Shown here piece by piece: positions 11,598 through 23,900 of a stretch of 64,000 bases of DNA (within the stretch, counting starts at the first letter, position 1; each line of letters opens with the position of its first letter). A model generated the notes under the pieces. It was given only the letters and a program-made list of their open reading frames with translations, had not been told where the DNA came from and ran no database searches. The DNA comes from Triops longicaudatus (Eukaryota; Arthropoda; Branchiopoda; Notostraca; Triopsidae), in the NCBI GenBank assembly GCA_022885665.1, contig JAGQDJ010000149.1, forward strand, positions 112,691 to 176,690, read 5' to 3'. The position numbers were made by a program, and so were the translations under genes.

Positions 11598-11920
11598 TCA
11601 ATTCTTTGATGTAGTTATACTTGAATCTCCAAGGAGTATGTCTGGTTCATGAAAGTTGACGGTCGTAGTTCGGACTCCATTACTTGGTAATCCTTTACTG
11701 CAAGTAGAATGTTGCGGCGTCTGTTGCTGCAGAGGCGTGTCATTACTCGCAAAGTCCTTATCTGGATGGTGATATTGTCTAGCTAGCCTTTGTTTGTACT
11801 GGCGTCGAAGAATCATGGCTAGTACTATGGCTACCAGTAGCATTGTAGCTGCAGCCCCAATGATTATGGCCAGAAGGTAAGTCGCTTGAAAGCTGGCCAC
11901 CATGCCCGTAGATGCCGAGA
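11598..11920 (-). CDS. side-like: side-like last exon: transmembrane helix and short tail
   Basis: The acceptor AG is at 11922-11921. After VSASTGMVASFQATY comes a hydrophobic span LLAIIIGAAATMLLVAIVLA, followed by the stop-transfer cluster RRQYKQRLARQ. The tail is about 70 residues, Gln/Ser/Thr-rich, with HEPDILLGD near the end, and stops at TGA (11600-11598). The tail has no enzyme domain. I cannot exclude an alternative 3' exon with a longer tail, but the stop is in the main frame. Confidence 0.9.
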
Positions 11921-14900
11921 CTAGGATTGAGATGATTTCATTATTGTCTAGATCTTAACACCACATCAATGACAAAATCATGTAACAGTTAGAAAATAAG
12001 GAACAGAGGACTATTCTACTAAAGCTTTCATTAAAAAGAATAATGATTCTCGCTATTAACGTTATTGTGACCGTTGGGATTCAAAAGCGATACATCTTGA
12101 ACTCTATTAACGAAATTATAAAGTCACCTGTGTGTTTTTCCGCTGAACGCAGCGTAAACCCCTCCATGGTTATTTCGTCGCTGCGGCCTTTAGCGTTTAC
12201 AGCGTAAATGCTGATTACAAAGACCGAATCAGGTTCTAGACCTTCGACCCAGAACCACGGATTCGGACTCGTCAAGGATATCTTAACGGTGCGTGCATTG
12301 GGTTCCAGTACGTCCAAGTTGAAAGTTTGCTGCAAGCCGCCATCGAAACCTTCCGTGCAATCAACGCGAATGGATTCGGCACTGCGGTTGCTCATAGTGC
12401 AGTTTTGAGGAGGATTGGGCTTTCCTAACACACCCAAAATTTTGTGTTTACTCTTCTAGCGTGTTTTATAAAGTTGTTTGTACCTGCCGGTATCACTTGA
12501 AAAATACAAGGTTCGCGCGTTTTGCCCACTGCATTGGAAGCCCAGCATGCCAAAAGTCCATATTCTGCCTCGGATTGAGGAATGTAGGTAAGTGAACTCA
12601 CGGAGCCCTCGGAGTGGAATTGGTCACGCGGCATTAATATGGCGTCTCCGTTAGAACCTTGTAAAGGAATTCGAGTGAAAATATGGAAACTGAGTTTCTC
12701 AAACAAGTTCAAAATTAACATGGTTCTCTTACATTACATTCTAAATCGTATTTGTTTGCGAAGCACATTAACTTATTTTAAGTTAGTCTAAAATCGAGAC
12801 TATTCAGTCCAATTTTTAGAAAACCTTAGCGAGAACTACTACTTGACGCACTTCCGGAGCTGAAGGCTTTCGGAAAGTAATCCCAAGAGCAAATAAAATT
12901 TGCGATGTCGGGGCAAATTAGTATTTTTTTATTGGCGTTTTTATTAGGACTTATGCACCTCAGTGTGAGGAGGCCTCTTTACATCAATAGACGTATTGGT
13001 GTTTATGAGGTGCCAAGCCCTTAACGATAAGCACATCATAGACACCAACTTGTCATTCGGTCATGTACTAGGAGACAATAGTAGGGCTGGGGGCACGAAA
13101 GGTAAAAGAATTAGAAAGGACTAATTACGTTGCCCTGAGTCATTTTGTTCTCACCTTCTCCTAAATTGTCCAGCCTCCTTTTTTTTAATGTGCTATCCAT
13201 AGCTAGGGGCAGAAAAATACGGCTGATAACCGGCTCGGCTCAAGCCGAATCGAGCCAGGCAGACCCGATATCGGCTTGACACGGCTCGGCTTGGTTTGAC
13301 ATATATATATATTCAGTTCATATTATATTTATTTTATGTTCAATTCTAGTATTGGCTTCGGCTCGCCTCGGCTTCAGGGGGACCAGCTTCGGCTCGGCTT
13401 GGGAGATTGGCAAGCCGAGCAGCGCCGTTGTCCCCACTACGGACAAAGTCTATTGCTCGCTAATTGAATGCAAAGGATGTCATAGGTACTCTCTTAGGGA
13501 CTTAGGGACTAAGGGCTCAAGTTCAGGAGGTGTGCAGATTTTCTTTCCGCGCTTTAAGCGAAATATTTATGCCTGTGTTGTGCCTACGATATACTAGGTG
13601 AAAACTACACATCACGCAAACTGTTAGCCTTATGACACCGCGTAATGCAGTCTTAAGCCAAATGTGGACGAAGGACTAATAATTAATTCGTTACCCATGG
13701 ACTAATCAAGTTCATGTTTAAGGAAGGGTAAATGAACTTAAGCATTACCTGCTCTAAGTAGCGAATTTAAGTCTTTATGTGATGGGACAACACCAGAAGC
13801 GTACCCAATAAATGTCCACCAAAAGTGCAATTCTGCCGACGGGTCTGCGTCCATGCGACAGTGTACGGTACTGGCTTCTTGTCGCGTAGTGCCAATGGGT
13901 CGCTGGGTGTCAGTTTGACAACGTGGAATGTCTGCGAAACAGAAATCTGTTAATCTGCCGCAATTCTAGGGAAAGAGTGAGCAGTTGGGCTTACATTTCA
14001 CTCGCAGATTAAGCGGTAGACTAATCGTTTCTCCACGGGTGTTTGCCGCAGCGCAAGCGTACTGACCGGCTCTTTGTCTTACTACGGCTTGCAGTACGAG
14101 ACTCACGTTACTAAGTACGACGCCAGCTGACGCGTTATGCCATAACGGTAAGCCCTGAAGAAGCATCCAAGGTTTTAATATGAAAGTGGAAAGCAAGGCT
14201 TTCCTTTGTCTAATAAGCATGTTCTTAAAACTTACATTATGCATCCACGTAAGACGATAAATGGGCGGGTTAGACCGAATGTGACACTCGAAGTACATGT
14301 CATCTCCTTCTTTGATGTCGTTCGGGTTAATTTTCGTCCCCATCGTCAGTCTCACTGACGGTGCATCTAGGATTGTAAATTGCTTGAAATTACCAAATTA
14401 TTAAACGCAAACGTATTACTTAATATTTTTATATTGTGATAAGGTTTTTTTTTTACTTAAAATTCTGTAATGGAAAAACAAAAGAATACCAACGTCTAAC
14501 AGAAAAAGTACAATTCTTTGCTGCTGACTTCGTCAGTAACATCCACTGAATATAAAAAACTTACATTGAACATCAAGTCGCCACGAGTCTTCTAATGCAC
14601 TGTCCGCTAATTGTGGATTTTCAGCGCGGCACGTCATGTGTTGTCCATCGTCTTCCGAGTTGGGCACAAATGTGAGGATGCTTAAAGTGACATTTCCGTC
14701 ATCCATAAGCTGAAAATGCAATTAGACAGGACTCGTTATACACTAAAGTATGTTTGACTGAAGTAGAACTCCAGTTATGTAAGTAGTATTCACGGAGGCT
14801 CATACTTTGGAGAAAGGAAAGCTTATGTAGAGGAAACTCGCATCAATTGTAACAAACTAACGTAACTTTTAGACGAATTTGTAAGCTTTTTTTTGCTCAA

Positions 14901-17900
14901 TACAGAACATATGAGCAACATACTAAGTGTACATTTTCCGAGTTCCATGTAAAACACATTGGTACATTTGCGGTAGAACATTTCCGACTCCGGTCTGTCT
15001 GAGCCGCGTTTAAGTTAGGTTAGATTAAGCTACTTATACATTAGGTTAACTTAGATAAGACAAACCATATAGAGTAGGGCAGTACTCTACATACTAGATT
15101 CGTCGGAAAAATTCAAAGGCGAGAATTTCGGTTTGCTGTAGTTCCTCTTTTTAACAAAGGAGACTCCAAGGATTGTGAGAATTATCGTGAATCACACTCC
15201 TCAGTATACCAGGAAAGGTATACCCCAAAGTGCTGGAGAAGAGAGCGAGAGCTATTGCGGAGGTTACCCTGCAGGAGGAGCATGTGGATTTCGACAGGGA
15301 CGTAGTACCACCGACCATCTGTTTACCTTCCAGTAAATCCTCGAAAAATACTGTGAGTATGACCAAAAATGTGTTTTGCAGACTTGGAAAAGGCATACGA
15401 CCGGGTTCCTCGAGGTAAGTTGTGGGAAACACTGCGAGGTGCGAGATTATGGGACAATTCTTAAGAGCGGTCTAATCCTTGTATGACGACTTCAAAAGCT
15501 GCTTCCATATATCTACCAAAACGTCAGAAAGCTTTCCGGTACCTCTGGATTGAGACAGCGATATGCCCTCTCGCCTTCCCTATTCCTTGTGTTTATGGAC
15601 AGAATTAACAGGCGCAGCCTTGGTCAGGTAAGGGTTGATATGGGTGACGTCAAGGTAGGGAGTCTCCTCTTTGCCGATGACGACGGACTGTTGGCTCGTA
15701 CTGAGTTACAGTTAGAGAGCGTGTTGGATCGCTTCTTTGATGAATCTAATGCTGCGGGCATAAAACTGAGAGTATACTCAAAACGCAGGTGATGGTCTTC
15801 TCGAGAGATCCTGTACAGTGTAACCTGCGGTGTTGGCGCAGAATCACTAGAGCTGTTGGAGAAATTCAAGTATTTGGGAGTATGGTTCACGAGTTATGGT
15901 AAATTCGAGACAAAGATCGATAGTCGTATTGCCAAGGCGTCCACAATTTTACGGGAACTCTAGCGGAGTGTGGTTACTGGGTATCCCAGGCGCCACAAAC
16001 CTTTATTTTGAAGTGTTTACGTCCCTACCCTCACATATGGTCATTAAGTTTGTGTTATAAGTGAAAGAATCAGGTTCCAAATACAGGCGGCTGAAATGAG
16101 ATTCTTACGAAGAGTTGCAGGCGTTACCAGCAAGGATAGGATGAAGAACAGCGACTTAAGAGAATCTCTTCGTATAGGGCCGCTTCTCTTGAAAATCGAG
16201 AGGTCTCAATTACACTGGCTAGGGCATGTACAGCGCATGTCTGCTACAGACTGCCGCGGAAGATATTCCAAACCAAGTTGAACTACAAAAGACGCGTAGG
16301 CTGGTCTCGTACAAGGAGGCAAAACTTTTCTGTCAACCTTTGTTTCGAGAAGTTCGGTATTCCACCCTCCGAGGTAATGTTCGTCACCCAAGATAGGGCT
16401 CATTGGAGGACACTCCTAAGCTGCTCGAACCACGACCCCAGTAATGGGAACTGTGGTTTTGAAACTGTATGTATGTATATAAAACAAAAACAGTCAAAAC
16501 AAATCGAACATAAAATGTAAAAATAGAGCTACACAACAGAAACAACAAATATGAATGGATTCTAATCCCATCAGCATTTCTCGCATATCACAGCAAGTAT
16601 AGTAATGCTGGCGCCCCACACCTTCATCTATAGCCAGTAGTGCATTAATTGTTGCGTTATGCACAAAGTGCTGATGTGGCTCGAATAATTCATATGTGTT
16701 GTTCAAACTCAGTATAATCAAAATACTGTGTTTGAAAAACTCAGTGTGCACTGATTTTTCCCAAAGTTTCTCTGTCGCGGAAAATAATGGCATGAAGTTT
16801 GTTGCGTTGAGTTACGTAGGTGAACAGTAGATGGCCTACGGTTTCCCAAAACGTGTTCAGTAAAACACACCGTGTTCAGATTTATCCCGTTTTACGGTAA
16901 GCTCAGTAGGTTTGCTTAAATTTAGGTTAGGTTAACTAAGATCAGCAAAATATTGTGGAATGTAGGGAAAACCTCAAATTTAGAAAATGTTGCGTACTTC
17001 CCCCCCCCCCTCCAGCCTCCAAAACCCCCTCTGAGCCAAACTCCTGTATGCGGCCTGGAGTATGAGTTTTCGTTAAACTAGATTAGGTTAAGTTACGTTC
17101 GGGACGTGTTTTTTCCCCTAAACTACCCTAATTGGACCTACTATTCGCCAACACCTGAAAAACTATTTAAATTCGCCAACATTAGCAAAGAAAAATAATA
17201 AAACCAATCAATCAATACAAAATGAATGAAAATGAAAAAAACAATTTTGTACTTATCTAAAGAAAATTACGATTGTCTTTCTTTTTGGTAAATAAATTGA
17301 ACGGCAAAAAGCAAAAACTAGTTTTATCTTATCAGTAGTTTCTAAACGTGCTGAAAAAATTTCTTCTGCTGCGATTGGAAATTAGTTGTAACATCTCATT
17401 CTGGAACAACTACAAAACTAGTTTAACAAAGAATTAACGTTATCACTTTATATAGAATATAAAATGCTTGTGTGTTTTTCAACACGATCCGTCCCCGCAC
17501 AGTGGAAATTTTAGTGAAGAAATTTGATCGCAAAAGAGTCTCCTTGCATTTCGCCCGAGACTAATGAAAGCGCGAAAAAGGACTTTTACCTAGAAAGCTT
17601 TGCCTAGTTTTGTGCAGTATTCTGTTTGTGCTGAAGGTTAAATAATGAAGTTTAAGACAATCGAACGGTAGAGAATGGAAATTTTGCAAATTAATTTTTA
17701 AATGTCCAAAATAGACGATTTGCCGACTTTCCCTTCAGTTCGCCAACGTTGGCGAATTAAAAATAGGGTTGGACACCCCTGCTCTAATGCCTAATAACAG
17801 AGATACTAAAGAAATCACCAAACATGCCAGCACAGTAGTTTCGGAATTTTTAAACATGCGACATACGACACACGTCCATAAGAAAAAGCATGAGCGTCTG

Positions 17901-20900
17901 CCACATGTTTTAACACACCGACAGCCCGCTGTAAAGCCAGCGTGAGACGCCTTGATGCTTCACTAGCGGTTATATGTCAACTACTCAAATAATTACAAAG
18001 AAATAAGTGCATGTGGCTCATTAAAAGACAGAACAATGACAAAAGCAATCTCGCTCCTCACTCGCGAAATTTCGAGCGCGCTCGTTTTTGCGCTGGCAAC
18101 AAATCAAGTCAAACTTATTTTGTTTTCCTTTTTCTTTGTTTTCGGCTAGTATTTGAGCTAAACAAACGTAAAGACATATTTTAAGGAATCGTACGTATAT
18201 TCTCCCCTCCCTGAATCTCAACTCACCCAATGAACGTTAATCCTGTGTTTTAAATTATGTAAGTTTTGAACCCCCTCGAAATGGCCAAGAGGAGTTACTC
18301 CTCACCATTGCTCCTTCCCCCTCCCCCCGTCATGAGCACCTCTGCATTTTTCTCTGTAGTTAATATTTGCTTTTCAGAATAGGTACAGCACGTTCATGCA
18401 AAATCGGCTTGTGAAATGCGTCATTAGATTAAGTGTGTTAAAATGTCTAAAACTGAGGTCTACTATAAGGAACCCTGATTCTTTTCTTATTGGTATTTAT
18501 TTATTATTATTTTATAGAAAAATGCTTATGTCCTACCATGGTCTTCGCCGTTTTGATTTGCCGATTTCCGCGCCACCATGTGATCGATGCTGGAGGTCTC
18601 GATCCTACAGCGCGGCACCGGAGTTCTTGGTTTATATCTGCGACGAAGCTGCTGCTCCTTGGATGAGGCTGGACAGCGAACGAGTTCGATGACACGAATG
18701 GGTTGAGGATTTCCACTAAAAGTGGTCGTACTGGAAAATACGATCCCATCATGAACAGGCTAGCCTTGCCTTAAAGGAAAGAAAATTTACAGAGGAGATC
18801 GAGTGTGACAAACTTAACAGCCGGAGAAATGTAAGGACTGGATGACGCTTGACACGTGAAAGCCGCGTGCAAGTACACTCGTCCTACGCTAGGGAACACC
18901 AGGCGGTTGGAGACTGAAGCTTCGAAACGGAAATCCGTTGAGTTGTCGATCAAAGTGCCACCGTGCCACCAAGTGACCGTCGGTTTTGGAAACCCTGTAG
19001 ATGGAAATTATGTCAGACATTGCGGCCAGTGACGTGGCTTAAGGATGATGGCTGGAAGGCTTCTGCTCTCAATCAAGTTTTTAGTGATATTGCTTGACAT
19101 TTCGGCGATGTATAGCTTATATTGGCTAGTCTATATAGAGAACGGCAGCCACCGCGGTCGAAAAGACCAGATGGAGAAAATTTTGTGAAAATACTGTGGG
19201 TAATTTTTGGGTGATCGTGATTATTTTAAGACTCTAACGTCTTACCTCCGAACGATTGACACGTGAGGATAAGGTCCGTGCCTTCTTCCAAGGGCCCAGC
19301 GACTGAAGATAACTCGTGCATATTGGAATCCAGAATTGTCACTTTCTCCGGGGGCTCTGTTATAAAAAATATATCAAGATTCGTAAAACATGCGCGCGTC
19401 ACATATTTTATTCAGGAAGATTGTGCTAAAAGATCAATATAACACGACGACCCTAGCAAGTAGACTTGAAATTGAGATCATGAATTTTACTGCAGTGAAA
19501 GAACAATATAGCCGAAAAGAATAAGGAAATAGAAATGTAGAGAAAAGACTTTATGCAGCGAGCAATGCAGTATTTTAGGGGTTTCAGCATATACACCCTC
19601 CCACCTAATCAAAATCTTGATAGCGAGTTTCCCAATAGAATACTTTAAAGACACACTTGAAATTGGAAAATTCTAAATTGCTGCAGTTGTTTATTTTTAA
19701 ACGAGATCGAAAACAATGCAGAGTAATTGTTGTTTTTTGTAATAATGTCGTAATCTGTAAACGAAAGTTACTTGTTAGAGCTATTTTTGTGTAATTAACA
19801 CTGTTTTCGATACAAGCAGCTGTATTGCTTCTGACTGAATTCTTAAGGTAAGGAAGTTTAAATTCTATGATTTAACAATACTTTTAATCTTTGGTAAGGT
19901 TCTGAATTCAAAGAAAAAAACAGGAAAGGAACTAAAACAAGTTGTAGAAATCGAGAAAAAATAAATTCCTGAAAATAAATTCCTGAAATAGAATTACACA
20001 GTTTTCAGTGTTTAGAGTTTCACTTCGTCTGCAATCTCATGAAACTGAAGGCAATAACTGCGTGCAGTTGTCCCTGGTAAATTAATCTAAATTACTCCAG
20101 CTTCTAATTAAATAAGATAAATAGTACCCATTTTAGTGAGTTAAATAAATCATTGACTTATCCAGCGCTTGACCGAATGATCAACGTTTTAATGCGAGAA
20201 ATATTGTCGCTTTTCTAGAAAAAAATACTTTTCCTTAAGACACTTTTGCAAGATTTTTTTTAATAACTGCGAATATGAACTCGAGTAAATTATCAAGTTC
20301 AGATTTCACAAGGGAACTAAGAAATTCCTTAAAAGTAATAATTTACTTACGTCTTCTGAGTTACTTTAACTTAACTGCGGTATTCAACTTGCTTCCAATT
20401 TGAAGTCGGACGATTCTCTAATTTATCTTGACTATTTGTCTCGGGAATTGCACGACTTTTTCTTTAGTTTGTAAGAAACGTTTCCGGCATTTGCTCTTAG
20501 TCTCTTGACACTGTCTCTTAATATCTTTTTGCTATCCTTTGCATAAGATAGTTGTCTGCACAGTAAAACTCCAATTATATCAACTGCGATTATGTCGAAT
20601 ACTGCAGTTACTTTTTGTTAGCCACCCTTACAAGCTCTGTCTTTTGTTAGCTTGCACTGTCGTTGTGATTCTGTTGCAGCTAACGTGTATTTTTCTCTGA
20701 ATTTCATTTTCCTTTCCTTTTGTGTCGAGTTTTAAATGCATCAGATGTTTAGTCGCATAATCAAGCTTTTTATACACAGAGAAATGAAGGGGGGAAATCT
20801 TGTATCCTGAATGAGTGTATTGTCATGGTAAAAAAAAAATCTCATGTACTTCATTTCTACCACAAAATAATATTAGAAGACTGTTGTACTGAACTATCTT

Positions 20901-23900
20901 AGGCCATGAATTTTATAAAGTAATACATCAACGCATTGTTGTACAACTCGGATCGTTTTTAAAGTAATGTTGTTCGTTTATGTCGAAGGTGGAGGGAAAA
21001 TAAAAGCAAACTTACCCGCAAAATACAAAGAGGCAGATTGTCAGACAAAAATAATTACAAACTTAAACGAAAGCGCGTTTGAATTTCAAAAATTAACAAA
21101 AAACTAAGTGAGTTAAAGGAAAGAAAGTTTGATCACTTAATAAAATTTCAGCTAGTAAAAAAGATTTCGAGTCACAGTGCTTTAAATCAATTAGTCTATT
21201 TCAACGTTACAATCAGTAAAAAAAAATCAGAAGGCTTCCTTTTCCAATTCTGTTCAGTTCACAGAGAATTTTGTCAAGCGGTAGTCAATTCAGTAAGAAA
21301 GTTAATTTAAAAGAAGTACGAAAAAATAGCAAGTCACTCCAAAAAGTTCTGTGAGGCCTTTTTGAGAAATATCGAAAAATTTAAAACAACTTTCCAAGTC
21401 AACTGCGTTGAGATTCTCCCAACTCTGATAACGACGGGTCGTACTTGAATTTTCTTGAGATTATTCTCACTAGAGGAGATTCGAGTCAATTTTCTAACGT
21501 AATTATACACAATATATGAAAAGACAGTAAATGCAATGCGATTGTCACAGAAGCTCTTTTATAATAACAAAACGAACAGAACGATATCGAGTCTGGGCAC
21601 ATTCTACGTGATATAACCGTTGGCGTGAATAGTAACTATTCTTTTAGCGGAGATTATAAAAAAACTGACTTTTAATGGTGAACGATATTCTTGTACATTT
21701 TCACTACCGTTTGTAAAGAGATCACACAAAAACCATGAGTTTAATTATTCAATCATTTGTCAATCCTTTATTTATTATTAACAGTAATAGTCCGTAACTT
21801 GTACAAAGAAATAAGGTTTATCGTGTAACATTGATAATAAATCAATTAGCTAGAGTCCTTATTATGAAACACCCGCCAATGCGTGTTTCATTTGACCTAC
21901 AACCGTATACCATTGTACCTCATGACGTGTCTGGGTTTCATACTAGTGTGTTTTTTTTTTCTCTTTCTTCCAAACGCATAATGACGTAAAGGAATGCAAA
22001 AATATATCCCCATTTAAGGTAATACACTCGGATGTTAGTTAAATTCATACACAGCGTGTCGACTAAAGAAGTGCGAAATAATGCAACTGGAGTGACCTTT
22101 ATTTACTACGAGAAGCTCAACTGTTTCCAAGCGTTTTCGTTTAGAAGTGTTATTCTAGCCTTTTCTTGTGTGTAACGCAAATTAGTATTGGCACGTGTAT
22201 TTAAGTGTATACATGTATGTAATTGTGTTGACACAGTTAAGATCGTTGCCAACTTGATTGCGACTCGACTAAGTGTGACAGCTTTCGTAATTAACATTAA
22301 GCTGCTTGGGATTCCTTTCGTCTATTTTCGTGAGTCCCAAAGTCCTTTGTCTCATGAACGCCAGCTTGTGTACTGGAAGCGAGGATTTCGCGGTCAGGCA
22401 GATCCTTAATTTGCCTATCGTCTTCTGCTCTCTTGGTTGCCCCAGACATTTGCCTAAGTAACACTTAAGTAAAGCGCACAAGTCGGAAACGTGTCTGAAA
22501 AACCTTTGCGAGTGTCGCGCTAGGGAAATTGCGGTAGCTTTAGAAAAATTTTATTTGCTCTATCGAGTAGCTCTGGAGTTTACAGAGCAAGCACAAGATT
22601 GAGTCAGATCAGCGTTTGGTGGGCATGTCAAAGCATGTTTGCTTACCGCGAAGCTGGAGATGTTGAGGGCCCCAAAATCAAAGGAAGACAAAAGAAGAAG
22701 TGAGAGGGGTGGGGGTGAGCTTCGGGTATGGAGGAAGTGTAGCCAAGATTTATCATGGGAATGTGAACGTTTGACACAGAGACGTGAGACGACTGGGCAA
22801 GTACAGCGACCAAATGTAGTTTGCGGGAAAGAACAAGTTAGATTTCAAGTTCCGCTATTTCGAGAAGGTGTAGAAGCATTTAGCAAAATCTTTATTCAGC
22901 GAGGGAACTCTGGCCAAACGCGTTTGCGAGCAATACTCCGAGAATTTATGTGAGGAGACTATTATAAGGTGCACGCGCGTGAGAAAAAAAAAACACACAG
23001 AAGAAAGAAGCGCAAGCATGAGGAAGCGTGCTACAGTTGGAGGCCTTTGTTACAAAGAAGTTGGTTCACGCACTGTTTATGGTAACGGGATAAGCCTAAA
23101 CAGTGCGCGAGTATGTGTCAGTTTTTCTATAAAGATAAGAAGATAAATTGTAGCTGATCTATTACGTTTTCTTACTATGGTTTTAATAGGAACTCCAACG
23201 TAGGATTCACGAGACAATCACTAGAAAGCTCTACAGTGCTGGTTACTATTATAGGTCTCGTTGAAATAATAGGGAGCAGGGTCAACTGAAATAAAAGACG
23301 ACTGTAGTGAAAATTATACGCATGAATTAAAATACTTCGCTGCATTAAAATAGTCAAAGTTACAGGAAAAAAGGCTAAACAACTAAGAAAAGGACTCTAG
23401 GAAAAAACCGAAGGGGAAACGTAAACTTTGTTTTACTTTTGACCCTAAATACAAAGAACGTAACAATAATCAATATTTAATAATACGTTAACATTATTTT
23501 AGTTCCAAGTTTGTGTCAGCCTATTGGTTACTCGTAATATGTCTCAATCTAAATGTGTACTGTCCCATACGAAAGTTTAGTTAAAGCACGAAGCGGAAAA
23601 TGAAAAGTCGTCTACTGTTACCATTTACCCCGCCCTCTTGTGGTGTCAGATAATACCCTCGTGAACTCCTTTTCTTGTATAACAATAATTATGTATTCTT
23701 TTCTATAACCTATATTCATTATAACATCGTCACTGAATATAGCATACTATACAGGGAACATAAAAAAATAGGTTCGATAATCCCTTTAAAAAATGTAAGG
23801 GTTTTTCGTTACCTTTGGCCAAGTTTTGTTAGGCTTGTAAGAAATTATACTTATGGTGTAAAAGTCAGCATTATTGGGACCCATCATCCTAAACCTTCAT

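Noticed and set aside
18396..18692. 98-residue plus-strand ORF
   Set aside because: It is antisense to the Ig3 exon of the receptor.
22639..22953. 104-residue plus-strand ORF in the large receptor intron
   Set aside because: Starts at a non-ATG codon and has no recognisable motif or flanking splice logic.
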